From: Actinomyces sp.
GTDB taxonomy: Bacteria; Actinomycetota; Actinomycetes; Actinomycetales; Actinomycetaceae
Direction: 5' to 3'
Assembly: GCA_018375675.1 (NCBI GenBank)
Contig: JAHACW010000028.1
Coordinates: forward strand, 1-28,296
DNA: 28,296 nucleotides
Part shown: positions 1 through 7,001 of the stretch, in pieces
How positions within the stretch are numbered: the stretch's first letter is position 1
How the letters are laid out: every line of letters begins with the position of its first letter
Program-made: the position numbers and the translations under genes
The notes under the pieces: generated by a model
What the model was told of the DNA's origin: nothing
Databases searched by the model: none
The model's input: only the letters and a program-made list of their open reading frames with translations

Positions 1-54
1 TGCGATGCTGGTGACGCGAGCGGTGCTCGCAGAGGTTGGTTTAAGGAGGTAATG

Positions 55-321
55 ATGGCGACGTATACGTCAGCTGACGGTGCGACGTTCACTGATGAGG
101 ATCTGGAGCGTTGGGGGAACGAGGCCGAGACCGGCGTTCCTTACGACGGGAAGCATCTCGGTTCGTCTGTGGCCGGCCGCCCGATTAGCGTCGGTGTTGG
201 CGCTAAGCCGTTCACCCTCCGTCTTGATCGTTCTCGCCGCGCGAAGCTTGCTGAGGTGGCTCAGGAGCGCGGTACGACGCCGTCGCAGCTCGTGCGCGAT
301 TTGATCGATTCGCTCGAGTAG
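55..321 (+). CDS. Ribbon-helix-helix antitoxin-like protein
   Basis: An 88-residue soluble protein. The N-terminal part has the pattern TDEDLERWGNEAETG followed by a GRP motif. The last ~35 residues (TLRLDRSRRAKLAEVAQERG, then a PSQLVRDLIDSL helix) look like a ribbon-helix-helix DNA-binding fold: a short strand, a helix, a turn with T-x-S, and a second helix. Proteins of this build in actinobacteria are usually antitoxins of type II pairs that repress their own operon. I see no complete toxin gene beside it. The ATG at 55 is preferred over that at 52 because the Shine-Dalgarno AAGGAGG (43-49) is only 2 nt from 52 but 5 nt from 55. An open frame from the left edge ends in TAA at 50-52, so an upstream gene may overlap this start. 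Family is inferred from pattern only. Confidence 0.75.
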   Translation: MATYTSADGATFTDEDLERWGNEAETGVPYDGKHLGSSVAGRPISVGVGAKPFTLRLDRSRRAKLAEVAQERGTTPSQLVRDLIDSLE

Positions 322-514
322 GAGAGCGTGGTCTTCGGTCGAGCATTTGTTTGTGCGGGTTCCGCTGGTGGAGGTTCGGCGGCGTCGGTATCTCGAGGTG
401 TCACATGAATGATCGTCTCATTCGCGATAATCCTGTCAGCGATGAGCAGATTCAGGCGTGGGCTGATGAGGCTGAGCGTGGCTACGACCTGACCAAGCTC
501 CCGTCCCCGCTCCC

Positions 515-541
515 GGGCCGTCCCCTAGTGGGGAACGGCCC
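515..541. terminator. Strong GC hairpin downstream of the membrane operon
   Basis: GGGCCGT and CCCC pair with GGGG and ACGGCCC around a TAGT loop, giving an 11-bp stem with one bulged A. It lies 48 nt past the stop of the minus-strand gene ending at 590, and inside the reading frame of the truncated antitoxin paralog. No U-run follows on either strand, which is common for actinobacterial terminators, so function is inferred. Confidence 0.45.
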
Positions 542-553
542 AAGAGTAGACGC

Positions 554-577
554 CACGAGGCCGCGGCCCCTCGCGTG
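554..577 (-). terminator. Second GC-rich hairpin just past the stop at 590
   Basis: CACGAGG (554-560) pairs with CCTCG and CGTG (569-577) through a small bulge, closing over a CCGCGGC loop. It begins 12 nt downstream of the stop codon of the minus-strand membrane gene. With the hairpin at 515-541 it forms a probable transcription end zone. There is no T-tract, so it could be secondary structure only. Confidence 0.3.
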
Positions 578-589
578 CTGAAGAGACGC

Positions 590-1627
590 TTATCCCTCGC
601 TTGTCGACGTGAAGCCCGCCTTCTCGGGCGTCGTGCCCAGGCGCGCGGCGATGAGCTCCTTGTCCTCCTCGGACGCGAGATCACGGACCCACGAGGCGTA
701 GGTGGCCTCGTCGGCGTGGACCTCCTGCGTGAGCGGGTTGCGCCGCTTGGAGATGATCGTGCGCACGTGCGCGGCGAACACCCATACGTTGGCCACCAGG
801 GCGGCCGCTGAGAGGATGAGCATTGCCCAGGGGTTGTGGGCGCTGCGGTGGGCGAACATCGAATCGTGCATGAAGTGCGGGAACGTGAGCACGACTCCCG
901 ACCACAGCGTGAGCGTGTACGCCCGGTACTGGATCCACGCGCCTCGTCCGAACTTCATGAGCGCCGGGATCGTGCACGAGGCCAGCAGCGCCACGCCCGA
1001 GTACCACGCTCGGTCCGCCAGACAGTTGTACACGTAGGCGAGGTTCCACAGGTCGTAGGCGATAATCCACCCGATCGTCAAGTCGCCCCAGATGAGGGCG
1101 CGTTCCTTGCCCTTGGACACGAAGATCCCGACCCACCCGGAGATCGCGAGCAGGTTCAAGATGCCCGCAATGCCGTTCATGATGTTCCACGGCCCGCCCC
1201 ACGTGACCATGCCCTGCGATGGGTCCACACCGTGAATCCCGTAGCACTGGAAGTCGCGCACAACGGCCTCGGCGATGTTCACTGCGAGGATCGCGGGCGG
1301 GATGATCAGGTACCAGCGGTTGTAGCGCAGCCTCGGGAAGACCTGCAGGGCGACGAGGCACAGGGACCCCGCCAGCGCCGAGTACTGTTTCACGATTGGG
1401 AACCAGCCCGCCGAGGCCGTCCCCGCCGTCGAGTGCGGCCACCAGAAGATGGTCAGGGCGATGGGCACGACCACGAAGAGCGCGAGGACCACCCACATGT
1501 TGCGCTGGGCCAGCCATGCCCCGCCCGCGAGGAGGGCGATGACGAGGAGGAGCATCGCGTAGTCCCACCACTGGCCGGCCTCGAAGAAGAAGAGCGTCGG
1601 GTAGTCCGGGGGAGTGACGGCGCCCAT
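590..1627 (-). CDS. Polytopic membrane protein, paralog of the divergent 2832-4106 product
   Basis: A 345-residue protein with about nine hydrophobic helices, for example near residues 20-38, 43-62 and 78-95, and more up to ~300. A charged cytoplasm-like tail of ~50 residues ends in TPEKAG. It shares with the product of 2832-4106 the blocks IAYDLWN, YN.LAD, CTIPA, KRNP and the tail motif PE..GF, so the two are clear paralogs. Family not recognised with certainty; it resembles DUF5692-type uncharacterised membrane proteins. The start at 1627 overlaps the upstream stop by one base (TGATG) and has AAGGAG 8-10 nt before it. An earlier ATG at 1648 would bury that ribosome site inside the coding region. 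It is therefore co-translated with the SRPBCC gene. No catalytic motif is visible; a transporter or membrane enzyme is possible. Confidence 0.85.
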   Translation of the reverse strand: MGAVTPPDYPTLFFFEAGQWWDYAMLLLVIALLAGGAWLAQRNMWVVLALFVVVPIALTIFWWPHSTAGTASAGWFPIVKQYSALAGSLCLVALQVFPRLRYNRWYLIIPPAILAVNIAEAVVRDFQCYGIHGVDPSQGMVTWGGPWNIMNGIAGILNLLAISGWVGIFVSKGKERALIWGDLTIGWIIAYDLWNLAYVYNCLADRAWYSGVALLASCTIPALMKFGRGAWIQYRAYTLTLWSGVVLTFPHFMHDSMFAHRSAHNPWAMLILSAAALVANVWVFAAHVRTIISKRRNPLTQEVHADEATYASWVRDLASEEDKELIAARLGTTPEKAGFTSTSEG

Positions 1628-2664
1628 CAGCGCTGCTCCTTCCCCCAATTGGGCAGGTAGGTGCGCTCCATCTTCTGGCGGATCTGCTCCTCCCAGGAGA
1701 AGGCGGGCTCACGCCAGCCGTCGAAGTAGGAGGTGTCGACCTCGCCCGCCCACGGGCTGTCCGCGCCCGTCGGCGGCCACGACGGGTCGTCGGTGACGGG
1801 CGGGCGGATCTCGGCGACGGCCGGGGCGGACCGTCCGTAGCGGAACCACTGGGTGAAGGTCTCCTCGAACAGGGGAGTCCCGTCGTAGCGACCCGCAGGC
1901 GTGCCCGAGTTGAAGAAGCGCCCGCCCAGCATGCCGCGCATGAAGCGACCCGTCAGGTGCTGCTTCTTCTTGAACTCGAGGACGCGCTTGACGTAGAGGT
2001 TTTGCAGGTGGGTCATGCACCCGCCGATGAACTCGATGTTGATCCAGTTCAGGGCCTTCATGGCGGGGGAGGCGGGCTCGTAGCCGATGCGCCAGTGGTT
2101 GATCAGGCGCGTGCGCCCACCCGACAGGGGCACCATGTAGAAGCACCAGGCGGCCGCGAAGTTCGTCATCCCGGGGAAGCGGAACGCGTATGAGCCGGGC
2201 GCCTTGGGCGGGTTCTTCGTGTCGACCCACTGGACCATGTACTTGCCGGGCACGACGTCCGCCCACTCCATCGACATGCCGTGGAAGTCGAAGGCCGCGA
2301 TGTCGCCGGGCACCATCGAGCCGGGCTGCTGGAACTCTTCCTGTATCTCGTAGGAGTTGAAGAAGGGCAGGCGCGCGAAGACGCGCTCGAGGAACTCCGA
2401 GGAGAAGGATCCGGACTTTTCCGCGCCGATCTGCTTGAAGAGCCGCCACACCGCGTAGGCGGGCGCGTCGATCGTGATCGCGTAGGTCGAGGAGTAGCCG
2501 TTGTCGTAGTTGGCGTCGATGAGGTCGTCGCCCGGGTAGTGCCAAGCCTGCTCCTCGGGCGTGGCCTTGCCGCTCAGCTGGCTGAAGGCGTACATGCCTC
2601 CCAGGAGCGCGGCGGTGCCGGCGAGGCCGGCGGCGCAGAGGGTACGACGGGGTAGGCGTGTCAT
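1627..2664 (-). CDS. Membrane-anchored SRPBCC-superfamily protein
   Basis: A 345-residue protein. An RR-containing start (MTRLPRRTLCAAGLAG) leads into a hydrophobic stretch to about residue 25, which reads as a signal anchor or possible Tat-type signal. The body from about residue 55 (ITIDAPAYAVWRLFKQIGAE) resembles the START/SRPBCC (polyketide cyclase/dehydrase) fold, and continues with FPGMTNF and a block GGRTRLINHWR typical of the last strands and long helix. These folds bind hydrophobic ligands such as lipids or polyketides. The ATG at 2664 is chosen because AAGGAGGAGG sits just upstream; a longer frame to 2796 lacks this and reads poorly. It is the first gene of a two-gene operon with the polytopic protein at 590-1627. 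The inferred role is handling a lipid-like substrate at the membrane together with that protein. Ligand unknown. Confidence 0.75.
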   Translation of the reverse strand: MTRLPRRTLCAAGLAGTAALLGGMYAFSQLSGKATPEEQAWHYPGDDLIDANYDNGYSSTYAITIDAPAYAVWRLFKQIGAEKSGSFSSEFLERVFARLPFFNSYEIQEEFQQPGSMVPGDIAAFDFHGMSMEWADVVPGKYMVQWVDTKNPPKAPGSYAFRFPGMTNFAAAWCFYMVPLSGGRTRLINHWRIGYEPASPAMKALNWINIEFIGGCMTHLQNLYVKRVLEFKKKQHLTGRFMRGMLGGRFFNSGTPAGRYDGTPLFEETFTQWFRYGRSAPAVAEIRPPVTDDPSWPPTGADSPWAGEVDTSYFDGWREPAFSWEEQIRQKMERTYLPNWGKEQR

Positions 2665-2768
2665 GGGTCCTCCTCCTTGAGGAATTGACGAGGGGCGCCC
2701 TCGCTGGCGCTGGCCCGTGGGGAGCCCCGGGACGATGGGGATTCGACGGTGAACCCCGCACACTAGGT

Positions 2769-2799
2769 TAGTGTTTCGGATTATGATAGCCGACAACTA
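2769..2799. promoter_or_regulatory. Imperfect inverted repeat and promoter-like hexamer in the divergent intergenic region
   Basis: TAGTGTTTCGG (2769-2779) and CCGACAACTA (2790-2799) are imperfect inverted repeats separated by 10 nt, lying between the divergent starts at 2664 and 2832. The spacer contains TATGAT (2782-2787), a good -10 for the plus-strand gene, and on the minus strand CATAAT. No clear -35 was found. The layout suits a TetR-like operator controlling both directions, but no regulator gene is adjacent. Inference from sequence symmetry only. Confidence 0.35.
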
Positions 2800-2831
2800 T
2801 TAGCCCGGTTGTGCGTTCGAAGGAGAATGCC

Positions 2832-4106
2832 GTGGACTCGCTTTTCCTGTGGGAGCTTGGGACTCCCAAGGTCTATCTCATCTGGCTGCTGGTGCTTGCT
2901 GCCCAGATCGTCGTCGCGGAGATTAACCGCCGGTGGAACTGGACGATCTTCGCCGTGTGGACCGTGGGCGGCATCGCCCTCATGCCCTACGCGTGGATCC
3001 ACGGGACGCCCATGGTTGGATGGTTCCCCTTCGGCAAGTACGCGATCATGATCCTCACCGCCACCATGACGGGCACGGTGCTGGTGTACGCGAAGCGCAA
3101 CCCGGTCAAGGCGCACAAGTACGCGATCTGGCTGGGCGTGGCCCTGTGGATCGGCCTGGCCGTCAACATCATGGAGGCGAACATCCGCGACCTGACGATC
3201 TGGTTCAACGCGGATGCGTACTACGCGTGCGGCGCCGACTGGCAGTGCCTGAAGGGCGTGAACGATGCGCACACCATCGACATGATCGCAGGCCTGCCCG
3301 AGGCGCGCGGTGTCACCGCTGAGCTGCACTCCCAGCAGTGGTACCAGGAGGTCGCTGCCAAGCTGGCCGAGCGCCACGTCGGCATCGACCCGGAGACGGG
3401 CTTCCGCACGATCGGCGGGTATTGGAACCTCCTGTCCGCCGCGGCTGGCCTGCTCAACATCATCACGATCACGGGCCTGGGCAAGATCATCGTGACCTCG
3501 CCCGGCAAGCGTTCCGTGCGAGGCCTTATCTGGGTGGACATGGTGTGGCCGTGGGTGATCGCCTACGACCTGTGGAACCACGCGTTCTTGTACAACTCGC
3601 TGGCTGACTACACGTGGTACTGCACGCTCGCCCTGCTGCTCGCCTGCACGATTCCGGCGTTCACGTGGGCGAAGGGCCAGTGGATCTGGTTCCGCTGCTT
3701 CACCCTGGTCTTCTGGATCTCCATGAACACCCTCCTGCCCGAGGTCTTGGTCCCTCCCTCGGACATCTTCAACTTCGCGACCATGGACCCGCGCGCGAAC
3801 ATCGCGTGCGCTGCCGCCGCGCTCGCGGCCAACGTCGCGCTGTTTGCCTACTGGCTGTACAAGATCGTGGTGTACAAGAGGAATCCGATCACGGGAGTCC
3901 TGTACTGCGAGCTCGCCGAGTTCCGCACCATTGTGCGCGAGCACTGCGATGACAAGGACAAGTACTTCCTCGTGGACCGTATCCCCGAGACCCCCGAGGA
4001 GCTCGGTTTCTTGCCTGAATCGCCCACCCCGCCGTCCGATGGGTATCGAGCCTGGATGCCCTGGTGGAAGGGAGAGGATAGAAGGCACCCGTCAAAGCGC
4101 TCGTAG
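2832..4106 (+). CDS. Polytopic membrane protein, larger paralog of the 590-1627 product
   Basis: A 424-residue protein starting at GTG (2832), with AGGAG at 2821-2825 six bases before it; a GTG at 2811 would place that site inside the gene. About nine to ten hydrophobic helices are visible. Shared blocks with the paralog include WVIAYDLWNHAF versus WIIAYDLWNLAY, YNSLADYTWY versus YNCLADRAWY, LACTIPA versus LASCTIPA, and KRNPITG versus KRRNPLTQ. It differs by an insertion of ~45-50 residues before the conserved WN, which contains a pair of cysteines (YACGADWQC), and by a longer charged C-terminus. Divergent transcription from the SRPBCC/membrane operon suggests shared control and a common process. 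Function unknown; DUF5692-like is a tentative label. Confidence 0.85.
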   Translation: MDSLFLWELGTPKVYLIWLLVLAAQIVVAEINRRWNWTIFAVWTVGGIALMPYAWIHGTPMVGWFPFGKYAIMILTATMTGTVLVYAKRNPVKAHKYAIWLGVALWIGLAVNIMEANIRDLTIWFNADAYYACGADWQCLKGVNDAHTIDMIAGLPEARGVTAELHSQQWYQEVAAKLAERHVGIDPETGFRTIGGYWNLLSAAAGLLNIITITGLGKIIVTSPGKRSVRGLIWVDMVWPWVIAYDLWNHAFLYNSLADYTWYCTLALLLACTIPAFTWAKGQWIWFRCFTLVFWISMNTLLPEVLVPPSDIFNFATMDPRANIACAAAALAANVALFAYWLYKIVVYKRNPITGVLYCELAEFRTIVREHCDDKDKYFLVDRIPETPEELGFLPESPTPPSDGYRAWMPWWKGEDRRHPSKRS

Positions 4107-4352
4107 GTAGGCGACAAAACGGAGTCGTCAATGGTTTGTGGGCCAGGTGAGCCTCGCGTGGTGTGGGATGTGTGGGGGAGATCTGATCCTCGCTGAGGTG
4201 CCAACCTCTCCATTTCTTCACCAAAGGGTCAAGAATTCTTAAATTGTGAAACGCGCTATGAGGTTAGTGACAAACCTTGAGACGATGGAGCAACGGCGTG
4301 CCATCCGGAAAGCCCCGGAGACGCGTCCCCATCCGTACAGAAACGAGGAACA

Positions 4353-6791
4353 ATGATGCATCAACGCTCATGGAAGACCCTCATCGCGGGAGGAGCGGCG
4401 CTCGCTGTTGGCGTCACGCTCACCGCGTTCGGCGCCCCCGCCCACGCGGCCGGCGTCCCGGGGATCACCTCCGAGGCTCGCGCCCAGGACGAGGTCATGA
4501 ACTACGCGGTCAACCTGACCGCCGACGCCTCCCACTACGACTTCAACGCTGCCGTCTCCAAGGCCTCGGAAAACGGCGTGGTCCTGGCCCAGTACCCCGA
4601 ATTCAACACCTTCTTCGTCCAGTCGGTGAAGGCTTCCTTCGCGCCGACGCTCGGTAAGAGCCTCGTCGATGCCGGCATCTCCTACCAGTCGATTGGCCCC
4701 ACCCGCTACAAGACGGTCACCGGCTCCGAGGTGCGCACCGAGCAGCCGCAGGCCACCGCGTCCGAGGCCAACGCCGTCGCTGACGCCGCGGGCACCCGCT
4801 CGACCGGCCTGGCCGCCGACTCCCAGCTCAACGACTTCACCCCCGACGAGGGCGACGCTAACGCCTGGGGCCTGGCCGCCGTCGGCGCGCTTGAGGCCCA
4901 GCAGGTCGACGTCCCCCTCGCGAACGTGACCGTCGGCGTCATGGACACCGGCATCGACCCCGACCACAAGGACCTCAAGGAACACCTCGACGCGTCGCGT
5001 TCCGTGGGCTGCCAGATCAACGGCATCCCGAGCCAGAACCCCGCGGACTGGAAGGATGACCACTACCACGGCACGCACGTCGCCGGTACCATCGCCGCCG
5101 CGCACAACGCCTACGGCGTGGACGGCGTCGCCCCCAGCGCCACGATCGTCGCGATCAAGACCTCGAACGAGGCCGGCTCCTTCTACCCCGAGTACGTGGC
5201 CTGCGCCTTCGACTGGGCTGCCGAGCACGACATCGACGTGACGAACTCCAGCTACTACATGGACCCGTACGCCTTCTGGATGCCCACCGAGGGCTCCCAG
5301 GCTGCGGGCCTCGAGGCTGCCTCGCGCGCGATCCGCTACGCGAAGAACCACGGCGTCGTCAACATCGCCGCCGAGGGTAACGACAACGACGATCACGACA
5401 ACCCGACGATCGACAAGGCCTCGCCGAACGACGTCGAGGGCGCCGCGGTCGAGCGTAACGTGGCCGGCGGCATCGACGTGCCCGCCATGCTCAACGACTC
5501 GGTTGTCTCCGTGTCCGCCGTCGCCCTGCCCACCGGCACCGACCCGGCCACGGCCAAGCTCGAGCGTTCCAAGTTCTCTAACTACGGCAAGAACTCCGTG
5601 GACGTGGCCGCCCCCGGCTCGCGCATCTGGTCGACCCTGCCGACCTGGAAGAAGGATCCGCCCTTCGGTTACCTGTCGGGTACCTCGATGGCCTCCCCGC
5701 ACGCTGCGGGCGTGGCCGCGCTGATCAAGCAGATCCACCCGGACTACACCCCCGACCAGACCATCGCCCTGCTCAAGAAGCAGGCCGGCTACACCTACGA
5801 CCGCCTCGCTGCGCCCGAGGACGGTAAGGAATACCGCGGCGCTGGCCTCGTCAACGCCCTGGCCGCCGTCCTCAAGGACCAGCCGCAGCCCGTCCTCGGC
5901 AGCCTCGAGTACTCCCACGATGGCGCCACCGGCTGGCGTCCGCTCGCCGACGCGTCTGTCTCGGGCACCGTCTACGTGCGCACCACGGTCTCCGGCCCCG
6001 TCACCAAGGCCTCCCTGCAGGTTGGTTCGCAGACTCCCGTCACCGGCACCGGCACGGGTGCCTTCACGGGCAACCAGGTCACGCTCGTGGCCGGTCCCTA
6101 CAACGCGACCGACCTGATCGGCGACGCCCCCCACGTTGAGGTCACGGTTACCGCCGAGGGTCGCAACAATGACGCCCGCGCCGATGACGACGTCAAGGAC
6201 TCGATCCGCTTCCACGTGGATGAATCCCTGCACGACGGTGGCGCCTGGACCAACAGCGCCGATGGTTGGAAGTACTGCTACTCCGACGGCTACTGCGCCC
6301 GTAGCAAGTACGTCACCATCGATGGCTCCACCTACTACTTCAACGGCGACGCCGTGATGGCGACCGGCTGGGTCACCTTCGACGCCGCGTGGCACTGGAT
6401 GACCCCGTCCGGCCGCATGGCGACGGGCTGGACCAAGGTCGACGGCTCCTGGTACTACCTCGATCCCGCCACCGGCGCAATGGCCACCGGCTGGGTTGAC
6501 ATGGACGGCTCCTGGTACTACCTGAACGCCTCTGGCGCGATGGCGACCGGCTGGGTCAATGTGAACGGTTACTGGTACTACCTGAACGGCAACGGCTCCA
6601 TGGCCACCGGTTGGACCGCCGTGAACGGCAAGTGGTACTACCTGACCGGCAACGGCGCGATGGCGATCGGCTGGGTCAATGACGGCGGCACCTGGTACTA
6701 CCTCGACGGCTCCGGCAAGATGGTGACCGGCTGGGTCTCCATCGACGGTAAGCGCTACCACTTCGCGTCCTCCGGCGCCTGGCTCGGCTGA
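4353..6791 (+). CDS. Secreted subtilisin-family serine protease with GW cell-wall-binding repeats
   Basis: An 812-residue extracellular protease. Residues 1-33 are a signal peptide ending APAHAAG; about 35-165 look like a propeptide. The S8 catalytic domain (~190-505) has the full triad: D198 in VMDTGID, H239 in HGTHVAG and S445 in GTSMASPHAAG, with N343 (AEGND) as the oxyanion-hole residue. A ~110-residue beta-rich linker follows. Seven ~20-residue repeats (MATGWV..DGSWYYL..) then run from about 669 to the end, of the type used for non-covalent binding to cell-wall polymers. No LPXTG sorting motif. Two adjacent ATGs exist; the second (4356) is better spaced from GAGGAA (4345-4350), a one-residue difference. 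It stands alone between a 246-nt upstream region and two terminator hairpins. Substrate unknown; likely cell-wall-retained host or matrix protein degradation. Confidence 0.92.
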   Translation: MMHQRSWKTLIAGGAALAVGVTLTAFGAPAHAAGVPGITSEARAQDEVMNYAVNLTADASHYDFNAAVSKASENGVVLAQYPEFNTFFVQSVKASFAPTLGKSLVDAGISYQSIGPTRYKTVTGSEVRTEQPQATASEANAVADAAGTRSTGLAADSQLNDFTPDEGDANAWGLAAVGALEAQQVDVPLANVTVGVMDTGIDPDHKDLKEHLDASRSVGCQINGIPSQNPADWKDDHYHGTHVAGTIAAAHNAYGVDGVAPSATIVAIKTSNEAGSFYPEYVACAFDWAAEHDIDVTNSSYYMDPYAFWMPTEGSQAAGLEAASRAIRYAKNHGVVNIAAEGNDNDDHDNPTIDKASPNDVEGAAVERNVAGGIDVPAMLNDSVVSVSAVALPTGTDPATAKLERSKFSNYGKNSVDVAAPGSRIWSTLPTWKKDPPFGYLSGTSMASPHAAGVAALIKQIHPDYTPDQTIALLKKQAGYTYDRLAAPEDGKEYRGAGLVNALAAVLKDQPQPVLGSLEYSHDGATGWRPLADASVSGTVYVRTTVSGPVTKASLQVGSQTPVTGTGTGAFTGNQVTLVAGPYNATDLIGDAPHVEVTVTAEGRNNDARADDDVKDSIRFHVDESLHDGGAWTNSADGWKYCYSDGYCARSKYVTIDGSTYYFNGDAVMATGWVTFDAAWHWMTPSGRMATGWTKVDGSWYYLDPATGAMATGWVDMDGSWYYLNASGAMATGWVNVNGYWYYLNGNGSMATGWTAVNGKWYYLTGNGAMAIGWVNDGGTWYYLDGSGKMVTGWVSIDGKRYHFASSGAWLG
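6357..6788 (+). repeat. Seven tandem 60-63 nt units encoding GW repeats
   Basis: The codons for M-A-T-G-W or close variants recur at 6357, 6417, 6480, 6540, 6600, 6660 and 6720. Spacing is 60 nt except one interval of 63 nt (6417-6480), which carries one extra codon. The units encode W-V-x-x-D/N-G-x-W-Y-Y-L. Nucleotide identity is high enough for unit gain or loss by recombination. Confidence 0.9.
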
Positions 6792-6798
6792 GCTAGAA

Positions 6799-6839
6799 GG
6801 GGACGAGGCCTGGGCTGGGACGCTCCGGCCTCGTACCCC
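6799..6839 (+). terminator. Hairpin after the protease gene
   Basis: GGGGACGAGGCC (6799-6810) pairs with GGCCTCGT-A-CCCC (6827-6839), a 12-bp stem with one bulged A and a 16-nt loop, starting 8 nt past the stop. No T-run. It precedes a second, perfect hairpin at 6895-6929. Confidence 0.5.
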
Positions 6840-6894
6840 GCGCCGAGCGCCGGATGCCGAGCGCACCTGGTGCCCAGCGCAACTGAATACAACA

Positions 6895-6936
6895 GGGGCG
6901 GGTCCGAACGTATCGTTCGGACCCGCCCCGTTTGTT
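6895..6936. terminator. Perfect bidirectional intrinsic terminator
   Basis: GGGGCGGGTCCGAACG (6895-6910) pairs perfectly with CGTTCGGACCCGCCCC (6914-6929) around a TAT loop, a 16-bp stem, followed by GTTTGTT on the plus strand. The complementary strand continues with TGTTGTATT, so it can also end the minus-strand reductase transcript coming from 8399. It lies exactly between the two convergent genes. Confidence 0.85.
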
Positions 6937-7001
6937 CCCTCACGCGTTCCGGGAGGGACCCGGGCGCGCCCCCAACGGTACCCAGGGGGCGCGATAGGCT
7001 C

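Larger units (their letters stand above)
405..581 (+). pseudogene. Truncated paralog of the RHH antitoxin gene
   Basis: The first ~40 residues (MNDRLIRDNPVSDEQIQAWA, DEAERG, PGRPLVGNGP) match the N-terminal module of the gene at 55-321: D-E-x-x-x-x-W-x-x-E-A-E-x-G and then GRP. The ribbon-helix-helix half that should follow is absent. After the GRP motif the frame runs through a GC-rich hairpin (515-541) and part of a second one, ending at a TGA at 579-581 with the unconvincing tail RVDATRPRPLAC. Total length is 58 residues. The ATG at 405 is chosen because homology begins exactly there; in-frame codons upstream (from 351) do not resemble the family. It ends 8 nt from the convergent membrane-protein gene. 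I read it as a gene remnant whose 3' end was replaced by the terminator region of that operon. It could still make a short peptide. Confidence 0.55.

Noticed and set aside
1..52. Open frame from the left edge ending in TAA at 50-52, overlapping the first ATG of the antitoxin gene.
   Set aside because: Only 16 codons are visible, with no recognisable motif, so I cannot support it as a gene end.
328..411. Short plus-strand frames between the two antitoxin genes: one from GTG 328 ending at 408 with ATGA overlap, another ending in arginine-rich VRRRRYLEVSHE.
   Set aside because: Twenty to thirty residues with no matching family. They could be the remains of a toxin gene, but nothing visible supports it.
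2781..4088. Minus-strand open frame opposite the large membrane protein.
   Set aside because: Shadow frame with extreme Arg/Asp/Val composition; the plus strand encodes a clear polytopic membrane protein with a paralog.
4368..6866. Very long minus-strand open frame opposite the protease.
   Set aside because: GC-rich shadow frame; it mirrors the repeats and signal-peptide region of the real gene and has no motif of its own.
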